Assembly: GCA_003049485.1 (NCBI GenBank)
Contig: PYST01000089.1
Span: 55,509-119,508 of the forward strand
Source of the DNA: Ophioceras dolichostomum
Lineage: Eukaryota; Ascomycota; Sordariomycetes; Magnaporthales; Ophioceraceae
DNA length: 64,000 bases
Direction: 5' to 3'
This document shows, in pieces, positions 35,538 to 45,762 of this stretch. A program made the translations under genes and the position numbers. The notes under the pieces were generated by a model. That model made no database searches. It saw nothing but the letters and a program-made list of their open reading frames with translations, and was not told where the DNA came from. Position 1 is the stretch's first letter. The number at the start of each line of letters is the position of its first letter.

Positions 35538-36998
35538 ATGGAGGATGCGCCGCTGGAGTCGGCGGCGACTGCGGCACCAGCAGTCCAGGACACAGAAGTG
35601 GAGGGGCTCCTCACGGTGATAATCACTACATCACCGACTCCGTCGGCCCCAACCACTGAGCTGCTTTCGCAGGTGCTCGAGTCGTTCGAGACTTTCTGCC
35701 CCGCACTGCTCCGCTGTCGCGTCATCGTCGTGCTCGATGCGTACGACCACATCGGGTCCCGCGCACGCCTAAAACGCGGCCAAGTCACCGCCGAAGGTGC
35801 GGAGGACTACAAAGCCTACAAGCAGAATGTCAAGGACCTATTTCTGCGAGAGTACTACTCCGACAGCATCACCGGTCAGCACACTGGAAGTGAGCCGTTC
35901 AAAGATGCCCTGGAATCTCCCCTCCCTGCTCAGACTCCGGCCCTGGTCAAGAGCAGGGGTGAGGCTGAGTTCGGCTACGACGGACGGAAGAACGGCAACG
36001 ACCACGCTGTCCCCTTCACGCTGACTCGCACCGAGGACGGCCTCGTCTCCTTCGTCGAGCCCGAGAGCCGGCTAGGATTCGGTCTCGCCGTGCGCACAGG
36101 GCTAAGACTGGCCGAAACCCCGTACGTCTGGATCCATCAGCACGACTGGACGTTGCTGACGGAGATCCCAATCGGGCCCCTCCTGGATGTGATGATGGCA
36201 TCTCCAAGTCTGCCGCCGTCCACTTCGTTAACACCACTACCGGCATCGCTGGCGTCACCTGCGGAGTCGTCGTCACTAGCGGCGTCCGCACCGTCGGTAC
36301 TAACACCACCCGCGTCTTCGCCATTGTCAAGCCCCACCACCCCGGACCGGAGCCGAACGCCCGCTTCGACTCTGACCCCGGACGCCGCATCCGACTGCAC
36401 CACGCCGGACTCCGACTCCGACCTCGAGGACCCGCCGATAAAATACATCGGCATGCCCTCCTGCGGCACGCAAGCCTACGCCATCTCCGCCAACGTCACG
36501 CGCTACCCGGCTCTAATCCGCCTCACGCGCGAGCTCAAGCGGAGTTTCCCCGCTCCGTCCCACCCGTCCTCCCCGCCCATCCCGCTCACGCCTCTCTTCT
36601 TCTGGCACGACAAGCCGCACCTGGCCGAGAAGGCGCACTACCTCGCCCGCATCTTCCCGAACCGCCTCGCTCTTAGCCGGGGCGACTTCATCGAGGACAC
36701 GGTCGGCCACCGGGCGCGCACGCAGATGAAGGCCGGGAGCTGGGCGAGGTGGGCGTGCTGGATGTACTACCCGGAGGAGGGCAGGCGGATGTGCCTGCGC
36801 CACCTCCAGGGGCGCTACTGGAGGGGCACGGCGGGCGAGCTGGAGAAGAAGGAGGCGTGGATCGCGATGAACGGGGGGAAGAAGCCGAAGTGGGAGGATA
36901 GTGAGTCGGCTACGGAGGTCACGGAACGTGTATCGCTCGACAGCGACGGTTATGGAAGCAGCGTTGATGGCTTCGGTGACTTGGATAAGGATGACTAA
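35538..36998 (+). CDS. Conserved fungal protein, glycosyltransferase-like fold suspected
   Basis: Single exon, 486 aa, ATG in a fair context (AACGATGG). The N-terminal block LLTVIITTSPTPSAPTTELL and RCRVIVVLDAYD, then LGFGLAVRTGLRLAETPYVWIHQHDW, resemble the strand-helix order and the acidic VxxxHDxD-type region of GT-A glycosyltransferases. That is a resemblance only; no DxD is certain. A Ser/Thr/Pro-rich insertion of about 85 residues (roughly 220-305, ending in an acidic DSDSDLED run) splits the domain. The second half contains IKYIGMPSCGTQAYAISAN and PLFFWHDKPHLAEKAHYL, then WARWACWMYYPEEGRRMCLRHL. There is no signal peptide or TM, so it is probably cytosolic. The acidic, Ser-rich C-terminus ends DLDKDD. 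Confidence 0.78.
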   Translation: MEDAPLESAATAAPAVQDTEVEGLLTVIITTSPTPSAPTTELLSQVLESFETFCPALLRCRVIVVLDAYDHIGSRARLKRGQVTAEGAEDYKAYKQNVKDLFLREYYSDSITGQHTGSEPFKDALESPLPAQTPALVKSRGEAEFGYDGRKNGNDHAVPFTLTRTEDGLVSFVEPESRLGFGLAVRTGLRLAETPYVWIHQHDWTLLTEIPIGPLLDVMMASPSLPPSTSLTPLPASLASPAESSSLAASAPSVLTPPASSPLSSPTTPDRSRTPASTLTPDAASDCTTPDSDSDLEDPPIKYIGMPSCGTQAYAISANVTRYPALIRLTRELKRSFPAPSHPSSPPIPLTPLFFWHDKPHLAEKAHYLARIFPNRLALSRGDFIEDTVGHRARTQMKAGSWARWACWMYYPEEGRRMCLRHLQGRYWRGTAGELEKKEAWIAMNGGKKPKWEDSESATEVTERVSLDSDGYGSSVDGFGDLDKDD

Positions 36999-37664
36999 TG
37001 GCGGACTTGGAGAACACAGACCTGGATCTGGAAAGCGTAAGCCATGAAGCGGTGACTTTCTTAGCGTTTTTCATCTCGTGCATCTAGAGCGGGTGGAAAA
37101 ACAAAAGGCGAGGCGTTTACTAGGCGATATTTTTTTTCCCTTGCCTTCTCGAGTTTGTAGAATTCATCAAGGCGCAAAAAATTTGGCTTTCACGCTGCAC
37201 TGGTTCGTCCTGTCAATGCCGTCATCAATCATCAAAACGCATCATGTCTCGTAAGCGCCCAGCATCGCCATCCCTCTTCGGCATTCCCACCCGCCCAAAC
37301 GGGATAGCTGAAAAAGCAGAATCAGCTGAGTCCCCTCCCTCCAAGAACAGGGAAAACTAGCGGGCATAATTAACCACCTAATGCAAGGGACAAGCCCAGT
37401 CGCGAGGAATTGCCGTAATCCAGTCGACCACTCTCAGCGTTCAGTGATCGTGCCGCCTCACCCCACAATGTTCTGGCCACGCCCGCTGTTGGCCCCCTGA
37501 ATCCAGTGCCAAGCGCCACGACCGATCAGATCCAACAGGAAACCAAAAATCGTGGGCGATTGCTGCCTCTCTTTGTTTCATTTTCTCTCCCATCGTTTGC
37601 TCCTCCTTAGGTACCAGCTTATGTTCCCAACTAGACCACGATTAATTGATCGGCGACGCCAAAA
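36999..37664. other. Intergenic, 0.7 kb
   Basis: No feature was recognised; it holds the 3' end of the preceding gene and the promoter of the next plus-strand gene. Confidence 0.5.
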
Positions 37665-39074
37665 ATGGACGACCCCGCGTTTGTGGCGCGAGATGACTGG
37701 AAAGGTGGATGGCCGCCATCGTCCTGGTCAACGAAGCTATCGACATTACCGCCAATTCTCCGCCGCTGGTGTAGGACAGCCAACCATGTCTTGGCCGAGG
37801 GCAGCGCCATCGCCCACTACCTCCTAACCCAGAACATCAGAAGGCCGACGCTTTTCACCGTTTTAGAACTTCTCCCGGCCGTTTCCCTCGCAGTTGTCTT
37901 GAATCTCCTCTTCATCGTCATGATCTCCGGCACAATGCTGGTGGATGTGGACGCGAGCCACGGCGCCATGCTCCTCAGCAGATACGCCGTCGTCTCGGTA
38001 AGCTCGTTACACACACAAGGCTACCTGACCTACCTACTTGTCTACTAGTCGCCCGGCACCACCTACCTACCTTTGCTGCAACAGCCAAGCTTCCCCAATC
38101 CAAGCAAAATTAACATCCTCCCCTCGAAACAGTTCGAAGGCCTAATCGAAGACACCACCCCACCCGCCGTCGCAACCGACCTCTCGTCCTCCTCCTCCCT
38201 CCACCCCACCGACATCACCAACGCGCCAGCAGCAGCAGCAGCGCCCTACATGCTGACCTTCCACTTCCACCTCAACGCCTTCGGGTGGGAGTGGCCCTCC
38301 TCGCGCACGCTCGACTCCTCCACGGGTTTACTGTACAACATCAACGGCCTGGTCCAGTCCACCCAGCTCTCGATCCCGCGCCACCTCGTCCACGCCGGGC
38401 GCCGCCTCGACCCGCACGTCTGCGACAACCCGGACGACGCCGACCGCTGCTGGGCGCCGTTCTTCTACCAGTTCCGGCACCACGGCCCCGACGGCACGGG
38501 GGTGGACTGGAAACGGCAGAGCTTCTCGACCGCGCTGCCGCTCGCGCTGCACTACCTCGCGTTCGTGCTTTGCGCCGTCGCGCTCGCGAGGGATCTGGCG
38601 CTGGTGACGCTGCCGCCTTTGCCGCCTTTTCCTTGGCTTCATCATCAAAGGGAAAGAGAAGCAGGAGGAGGAGGAGGGATTGGGATTGGTGTTGGCGTGG
38701 GTGGTGGTGAATCCCCCGCGACGGCGGCGATCATCACCACGACGGTCGCGCTGGAGGCCGAGGCGCAGGCGCACGAGGCGCGGAGAAAACGCGCGGGCTT
38801 GTACGCGGCTATCGCGGCCGTGGTGGTGCTCGCGCTGGCGAGCCTCGCGGGCGAGGGGTTGCGGCTCGTCGCGCTGCTGCAGATGCTGCCCGAGAGCGAG
38901 CGGATGCGGCCCAGGCTCGGGTCGGGCTTCGTGGCGCTCGCGCTGTGGTGCTGTGGGCTGGCCGTGGCCGCCGCGGGGATGACGTGGTTGTTGCACTGGG
39001 AGAGGGAGAGGGGGAGGGCGAGGGATGGGAGGTTTGGGTGGGTGCTGCCTGTGAAAGAGAAGGAGGATGGGTAG
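37665..39074 (+). CDS. Four-TM membrane protein with extracytoplasmic domain, unknown function
   Basis: Two exons: 37665-37997 and 38133-39074; 424 aa. The intron uses a GTAAGC donor and a CGAAACAG acceptor preceded by ATTAACAT, phase 0. TM1 is about LPAVSLAVVLNLLFIVMISG. A loop of about 170 residues contains FHFHLNAFGWEW, RHLVHAGRRLDPHVCDNPDD and RCWAPFFYQF, with two cysteines that could pair. TM2 is ALHYLAFVLCAVALARDLAL, TM3 is AAIAAVVVLALASLAGEGLR, and TM4 is FVALALWCCGLAVAAAGMTW. A Gly-rich loop (GGGGGIGIGVGVGGG) lies between TM2 and TM3. No known domain was recognised. It lies on the same strand as, and 666 bp after, the preceding gene. Confidence 0.75.
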
Positions 39075-39410
39075 AAGAAGAATTGGGGCGGAGTGAGGGG
39101 AGGGGAAGGGGGAAGGGAAGACTAATTGAAAAAATATCTGCACTTAAGGTACCTACCTAGGTAGCTAGGACTTTCTTGGGTTTCTCTCATCTACACCTAT
39201 ATAATGTCTATCGAAATAATGATCCGTACTGGCCCGGCCCTGTTCTGACCTCCGTCTCTCTCTTCGGTGAGGGTCGAGTCATGCGCCATGGAATTGATCC
39301 ACGAGGTGGTGGAGCAGGAAACGAAAATGCGTACCCCGCTCGGAGCAAGCTCGGCTGGGATACAAGCTTCATAGGGTCACAGCTAAGGATCGTACTTCAA
39401 CAAACACATT

Positions 39411-39484
39411 GGTCGGATGGTGTAGCTGGTTATCACGTCAGTCTAACACACTGAAGGTCCCCAGTTCGAGCCTGGGTTCGATCA
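39411..39484 (+). tRNA. tRNA-Val (AAC)
   Basis: The acceptor GGTCGGA pairs with TTCGATC, with two G-T wobbles. The anticodon stem TCAGT/ACTGA encloses CTAACAC, giving anticodon AAC. The T-arm is CCCAG-TTCGAGC-CTGGG. The discriminator is A at 39484, followed by seven T, a Pol III terminator. There is no intron. Confidence 0.95.
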
Positions 39485-39832
39485 AATTTTTTTCGTCTCC
39501 CCTGCCCTCCCTTTCGGTTCGTTCACCTCTATCATGTTGTTACTGCCCCAGTCCTGTTGTGTGCTCCTGTGGTCGTTACAATTGTCTACCAAACAAATAC
39601 TCTTGTTTTTCTCCTTGGTTTAATTGTAGTTGCCTGTTCTCCCACAAGTCCGACTGTCTTCCAGGATCCCGACATCCTGGGAACCAACAGATCGCCTCAA
39701 GGTTTCTTCATCCTTTGCCTCCCACACCGGAACTTCTTTCCCATCCCATTCCCATCTCCTCAGCTTGATCCCCATCCGATTCCCGATTTGTCCATGCTGA
39801 GATACCTAGCTGAGCCGCTGCATTCCTGTCCG

Positions 39833-40207
39833 TTATAACTTAGACTTCGCTTTCACCAGCCCGCCTTCCTCAGCCTCACGAGGGAAGTCGTCGTCGGTTT
39901 CCGCCTTGATGCTGATAGGATCGCCCAACATGCTCGGATTCGCGTCCGGGCCGTGAAGCTTGCCGAGTGCCTTCTCCCTGAGCGTCGTCTTTCTTCCCTT
40001 TTTCTGAGTCTTCGCGCCAGCTCCTTGTTGCTTCCCATCGCGGCGACTTTTGCTGCTGCCTGCTTCATCGGGCGTCGGGATGCGGTCGCTGGATTCGGCT
40101 TTCAGGCTCACGGGGTCGCCCAGCATGGATGGATTGGCACCCTTCATGGCTTTGACGCGCAGCTTATCGCCTTGGCTGGCGGCTGGCGGCTGCTTCTTCG
40201 GTGCCAT
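39833..40207 (-). CDS. Small basic protein with duplicated NPSMLGDP motif
   Basis: From the ATG at 40207 (MAPKKQ) the product is 124 aa, Lys/Gly-rich and probably disordered. It contains the same motif twice, about 60 residues apart: NPSMLGDPVSLKAES and NPSMLGDPISIKAET. I recall similar uncharacterised short proteins in other filamentous ascomycetes. An in-frame upstream ATG at 40346 (MLYQIYYFLRDIIHFR) would give about 170 aa with a short hydrophobic N-terminus, and a still longer frame starts at 40441; the start is therefore uncertain. Function is unknown; the repeated motif could be a binding element or modification site. Confidence 0.65.
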   Translation of the reverse strand: MAPKKQPPAASQGDKLRVKAMKGANPSMLGDPVSLKAESSDRIPTPDEAGSSKSRRDGKQQGAGAKTQKKGRKTTLREKALGKLHGPDANPSMLGDPISIKAETDDDFPREAEEGGLVKAKSKL

Positions 40208-40861
40208 ATTCCCGGATGCTTTATGGCCCGGATGGGCTTGTTCGGGGCTTGTTGGAACTGCGACGGAGAAGTTCGATGACAATGCGGGCGGCGAGGCTCG
40301 GAAGTGGATGATGTCGCGGAGGAAGTAGTAGATTTGATACAGCATGCCGGGGTCTGCTCTTTTACTTTCCGTGATAACTATAGAAAGTTGGATATGTTCA
40401 GGTCGGGTTCCGTCTATAGGTGCTTTTCTCAACGAGTGCACTCCTGGCCGTGCTCAAGCTAGCTGATCGGTCTATGACCTCATCGCCACTACCCGACATC
40501 GATCGACGTCTTCCGCCGGCGAACCTTTCCACTTTCACATGCAATGGCGGCTTAGTAGACAGCACTAAACACGAGTAAGGCCGCCCGAAGGCAGCAGAAG
40601 CTAATTCAGGACTTCGGTAGTAGACAGTAGCAGTAGAAACACCACGGGCGTTTTTGCTGGTGAAGCAAGCCCGGGGCATCATCAGTCCGGATTCCCGAAC
40701 ATGCTCAGGGGCGTCATGAAATCCCAACGCCCCATTCCAATTGCCGTTTCGCTCAAGTTGGCCCTGCCGGCGCACCGGATTGACAAATGGACGTCTTTCT
40801 CTTAAATCGCTTCTCGTGGCCACCCAAGCCTCTGCGCAACCCGTATGCGGCAGCCTACCTG

Positions 40862-42954
40862 CTAGTCTACGTTCGTCCTTGCTGTCTTCACGCCCAAACG
40901 CAGCTTCAGCTTCAAAGACCTCGCGGCCAAGTGATCGACTTCCTCCAGTTTCTCCACTGAGTCTTTCACGATATCGTAAGTGAAGTTGTACACCATGCAC
41001 TCCTCCGGGCTTTCTGTACACAGAATCATCAGTCAGTCAGTCAGTCAGTCAGCAAGTCGGTCTCTCAACCACAACCACAAGACAGTGCGGCAACTATCAC
41101 TTCTGCACGCAGAGAAATAGAGAGGGAAACCTACTCGGCACAAGTTCCGCAGGCATGTACTTCGCCGCTTCTTCCTGGATCTTATGAGACTCGTCCTGCC
41201 CGGCGTTGCTCATCACCTGCAGCACGCTACCTCTGTTCCTGCGGATGCGGTTGTACAGCGCCAGCCTCTCGTCGAGGGTCGCTGCTGTTGCTCCTTCGAG
41301 GGCGATGCCGAGCGCTACGGCGTCTTCGATGGCCTGCGCACCGCCTTGTCCTTGGACTAGACGCTCGTCAGTAATGGTGGTTGTGCTTCGTGCTCACTCG
41401 AAAAGCAGGACATCGGCGTGGACGGGGAGGCCTACACGGCAGCATCGGATGCGCAGCGTCCCCGACGACGACGAGTCTCCCCTTAGTGTACGTCGGGATG
41501 GGCGCTCGGTAGAGGAGTGGCCACTCCTTGAACTCAGTGGCTTTGCTACGGCACGGGATGTGGATTCACGGTCAGCCACCCGACAGGTAAGTAGGAACCT
41601 ACCAGGTTATCAGGGGGAAAGTGGCCCATGTTGGCTAATGGGCAGAGAAAGGGGGGGAAATACTCAATCGCCGCGAGGAGCTTGGGGTGAAAATCGGAGA
41701 AAGTCTCCATTACCCGAGACTTGTTCACGGGGGCATGCCAGTCTAAACCAGTCAGTCAGCAATCATCAGTACAATACCGCAATACTCTCGGCGGTCGGTA
41801 TGATGAACTAGCGGAGAGACTAGGGGCAAATCCGCTCGCACACTCACCTTCTTCATTCATAGACGCCTTGGCATCCCTGTGGAACAACCCCGCAAAGTTA
41901 TGCACCTCGTTGCTGTGAGCATCGTCATCAGCATATGCAGTACTTTCTTCCGTACCACAATGCCAATATTTGATCCCGGAGTCTGGGGTGACGCATGCAC
42001 GCGAGTTATTAGTACAGTTGGTGTTGGCACTTACTCACGACAGGTGTAATTGATGAGCCGCTTGGTCTTGTCGACGTAGGACTTCATGTGGCCCTTCTGC
42101 GTGTCCTCGTTCCAGAATCTCGTAGCTGGGTCGGCCTCGAGCTCGGAGGCCGGGACCAAGAATCGGTAGCAGAAGTTGTAGAGGCCCGCGGGCAAGGCCG
42201 GCTCCGAACGGCCGACGAGCAGCTCCGGTGCGCGAGAGTGGATCCCGTCTGCGGCGACTACCATGTCGGCGTGAACCACCTCCCCGCTCCGAAGGGTAAC
42301 AGATGGGCGGTCTGTGTCCTTAATATGGCGAACCATACCTCGCAGGGTTGCTCACATCAGATTCGAGCCGGTACAGCAACCTCTTAGGTGGGTAGGTGGT
42401 ACGGATCAGAGAAGAAAAGTCTCACTTACATAGTCCATAACCTCCGACCTAAGACGAACACTGATGTCACCCCATGGCCTCCCACTCTCATCCCCCTCCT
42501 TTGCAGAAGAAGTAAAAGCTAACCTCCTCAACTCCTCATGCAAATCGACCCGGTGCGCCGCCAGCCACGGCGCGCCGTACTCCCTTGTGATCCCGTCGCC
42601 GAGCTCCACGTCCCTCATCACATCGAGCGTCTTGCCGTCCACGAACCGGCTGCTCTTGAACAGCACGAGCCTGGCCCTGACCGGATCCAGCCCCCACGCG
42701 AGCAGCGGACGCGTCGCGTTGGGGGGCAGGTGCAGCGCCGCGCCGACCTCGTTGTCGAAGCGGGAGCGCTCGTAGATGGCGACGGCGTGTCCCGCTCGTC
42801 GGAGCGCGATGGCGCAAGACAGGCCCGCGATGCCGCCGCCCGCGATGAGTATCTTCAGGGGACCACCGACACCGACAACAACCCTGGATGATGGAGGTGG
42901 CGCGGCGGCGGGTGGTCGCTGGGCCGCCGTCCCATTTCGGGCCCCTGCTTCCAT
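40862..42954 (-). CDS. FAD-dependent monooxygenase (salicylate-hydroxylase-like)
   Basis: Seven exons: 42954-42426, 42338-42035, 41912-41848, 41742-41664, 41545-41436, 41356-41135, 41013-40862; 486 aa, phases close exactly. Motifs: FAD Rossmann [21 protein letters not shown] (GGGIAG at 39-44), DG motif VVAADGIHS, and GD motif [22 protein letters not shown] (G354-D355). An N-terminal Ala/Pro-rich extension of about 30 residues precedes the FAD site. Group A flavin monooxygenases hydroxylate aromatic rings with NAD(P)H and oxygen, in aromatic catabolism or secondary metabolism; the substrate is not readable. The first-intron donor (GTGAGA, phase 1) was preferred over an overlapping GTAAGT because only it keeps the frame. 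The last intron contains a short AGTC repeat. Confidence 0.9.
41031..41051. repeat. AGTC tetranucleotide microsatellite
   Basis: There are five tandem AGTC units in the last intron of the FAD monooxygenase gene, 17 nt from its acceptor. Length changes here would not affect the protein unless they shift the branch point. Confidence 0.85.
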
Positions 42955-43807
42955 CCTTGTCAGTTCGAAGGCGGCGTGGTTTATGGCGTGGGTGTGGGTG
43001 TGTAAGTGGTCTAGCTCTTCGGCAACTGTCCCGTCTTCCCCCTGAATTATTAGTCAGAAACCCGAAAGTAAAAAATCCCCAGTCAGATATCTTTTATGAT
43101 GCTCGATTGATAATAGGTAGAGATGAAATTTCTACGAGTGTGCTACGGATGGTCCCCCTCTCATAATCCTACGGACACTAAATGCGTCTGGAGTTCTTTC
43201 TGTCCCGCTCAGCTCAGGACGGGAAGCATGCACGCATGGATGATGGCGCTGCCGGAAGTCCGTAGCACGAGGGGCTGGGCGCTGAGCCAAGCTCCAGCAA
43301 AACACAAAGACATAGCAGTAGAAAGCAGCTTGTGAAAAGAATGACCCACCAATCTAAGAGGGGTAAGAGAAATTTCGATATTTCTGTCAAGGGCGGTCGT
43401 ATTTTTGGCTCCAATTCGTGGAGTGCATGTCGGCAAGAGGGGAAGGATTCCCTATCGCGGCAGTTGATGTTGTGTAACGACATCAACCGTTCCAGGCAGT
43501 CATCAATCGGTCACTACATCTTAAGCAGGACCGAGTCGGGCGCGGATGTGTCTGGTGCCGGAGAGATTACCTATCTGGGTGTGCCATATGCGGGCGAGCG
43601 AGCCGGGTCGTTGGGACCCTGCAGACGGACACCATTGTTGTCGTGAACAGGCGCGGACCAAGATGGTGGGTATCGATAGGTTTCTCAACGGCTGGACGGG
43701 TCGGTTCGGCTCGGCTCGTCCGGGGCATTTTTTTTTTTTGCCTACTGAAGACGCTCCGAACTTGGGTACAAGTTTGATTTTATTGTGCTTAGAGGTATCT
43801 AGGGCTT
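42955..43807. other. Intergenic, 0.85 kb
   Basis: No gene is seen. The region lies between the start of the FAD monooxygenase and the 3' end of the next minus-strand gene. A run of eleven T lies near 43730-43740. Confidence 0.5.
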
Positions 43808-45762
43808 TCATGGGCCGGGCATGGACTTTCTCCGCTTGCTAGGACCACTGGTGCTGGTGCCGCCGCCGCTACTACCACCGTCACCACTACCGCTTACAGT
43901 CTCCTGACGGCCTCCGAACGTTCCAGCACTAAGTCTGCTCAGCGCTTCGACCGCGCCCACGGATAACCTGTCCGTCCTCGCCGCCCGCCTAGGAGACAAG
44001 GCCCGGGCGGTAGATGGCCTGGGTTTCGACCTCGACCTCGGCCTCGACGGGGGTAGCCAGGGCAGCAAAGCCGGCATCGGCGCCGTCGGCAGCGGTGGCA
44101 GCGGCTGCAATGGCGGCTGCAGCGGTGGCGGTGGAAGGCTCTTCTGCTTCTCAGCCAGTATCGCCTCCGAATCCCACGCCGTCCAGTGCGAACTCGACCT
44201 GGTCGTGCGCTTGCTGCTCGTCTCGAGCTTCCCCGTCTTGTCTGACGAGGATTCCGGCGGGCCCTCGTCGCGCCACACCCGCATGCCGGTGCCGAAGATA
44301 CGCGACACCCAGCTCCACCGCTGCTGCGCAGCCGACTCGTGTCCGTTGCCGCGCGGGTCCAGCTCGGCCGGGTTCTCCCTCGAGCCCAGCGGTGCCGAGT
44401 CTGCGCCTCCTGACATCTCGGCCATCCCCCCTTCTGGGCGCGGCGGGCCTGCTTCGATTGCTGTTTCCTTATCTTCCGCAGTTGGGTCAGGGAATCGGCC
44501 CCAGCCGGCTCCCATCCTTCGTCTTCTCCAAGCACCAAGTGGGATGGGGAGGTTCTGGATCCATAGGCATGTGGCCGTGACCCATTGGCGTGCAGAGGCG
44601 ACCCATGGGCGTGCGGCCGCAACCCATTTGCTGAATATCGCTGGGATGTCAGGGAGTTGTGGACTAGGAGAGCCACGGCGTCTCCTCCGGCGGCGGATAA
44701 TGAAGAAAGCAGCTACGCCGCCAAAAATGGCGGCGAGGAGCAGACTCGAAAGGACGACGGCTGCTAGTGGCAATTGAGACTGATTCGAGTTGGTTGATAG
44801 GCTTGCCTCGGCGGATGCTGATGAAGATGATGAAGCGCCGGCCCCATTTGGAACGCCCTGGCTAGGAACTGATGACGATGCCTTTGTTGGGCTCTGGTTG
44901 GGCAAGATGGAATTCTCGGGTAGAGTATCCAAAGGACTCTGGGACCGACTTGTGGATGACGTCGTAGACGCCCTCGAGGAAGTCGACTGTCTTGTAATGG
45001 TCGAGAACGTACCAGCTGGAAGACTCGTTGAAGTGGTTCGAGGTGTGGATGTACTCGGGGTGGGAATATTAATGAGTGATGAAGTAGGAGGTGCGTCTGT
45101 AATAGTTATTATGTCCGAGGGTTTGACGGTGACGGGATCCTGGGTTGCGGGCCCTGGAGCAGGACTGGCGAGAACAAGACCGGGTTGGAGCGGATGCGTT
45201 TCGAAGGAAGCCAAGTCGACATCCCGCCACCGGATCTGCATCGCTGGAGCTACCGTGACTTGCGCCCCGATATCTGGTGCGGTACGCAACATGCCCCAGA
45301 TCCCGCCGCGGAAGTCGGTCGTGTCTGCCGTGCAGGAGAATCCTCTGTTCGACATCATTGTCAGAATTGGGGAAGCCTATAAAACACGAGTAGATAATGA
45401 GACTATCGAGAGAGGAGTTTGACAAACATTGGAACGCAAAACGCCACCGTCTCCGCGTCAGCGGTGGCCGGGAACCCCTCGTTCGTTTTTAACCTGAGAG
45501 ACAGACATGATGGCCCAACTTCGAAGCCGCCAGGGCAGATCGCAGGAGAATAGTACTGAAAGGACTTGTCGGCAAGGTTTCTGTCCCATTGTGGCGGATC
45601 GCAGGAGGTAATTCCTTGGGTTGGGAAAGGCGGGTATTGCGACGGCACTTTCGTCGTGGTCACCAAAAATGTCGTCGGACATGGCGGTTGGAAGACTGTT
45701 GTCAGAGCCGCAAGTGGCGGCGTTCCGCTGTGTAGTTGTCCTGCCATGTTCCTTCTCTTCAC
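43808..45762 (-). CDS. Cys-containing single-pass membrane protein, third of three
   Basis: Two exons: 45762-45428 and 45344-43808; 623 aa. The ectodomain contains the block TSCDPPQWDRNLADKSFQYYSPAICPGGF, LKTNEGFPAT, AFCVPIGFSCTADTTDFRGGIWGML and VAPAMQIRWRDVDLASFETHPL. I recognise this as a widespread but uncharacterised filamentous-fungal surface family. A long Ser/Thr-rich stalk follows, probably O-glycosylated, then a TM helix (LPLAAVVLSSLLLAAIFGGV), an eight-residue Arg run and a cytoplasmic tail of about 330 residues rich in Ser, Pro, Arg. There is no strong signal peptide, so the TM may act as signal anchor, or an upstream exon was missed. ATG alternatives are 45762 (MKRRN) and 45747 (MAGQ). 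The donor is an atypical GTTTGT, but the join restores family text exactly. Confidence 0.82.

Noticed and set aside
1734..42954. A secondary-metabolite gene cluster made of the GMC oxidase, P450, ADH and FAD monooxygenase
   Set aside because: The genes are spread over 41 kb among unrelated genes, and no polyketide synthase, NRPS, terpene cyclase or cluster regulator is present.
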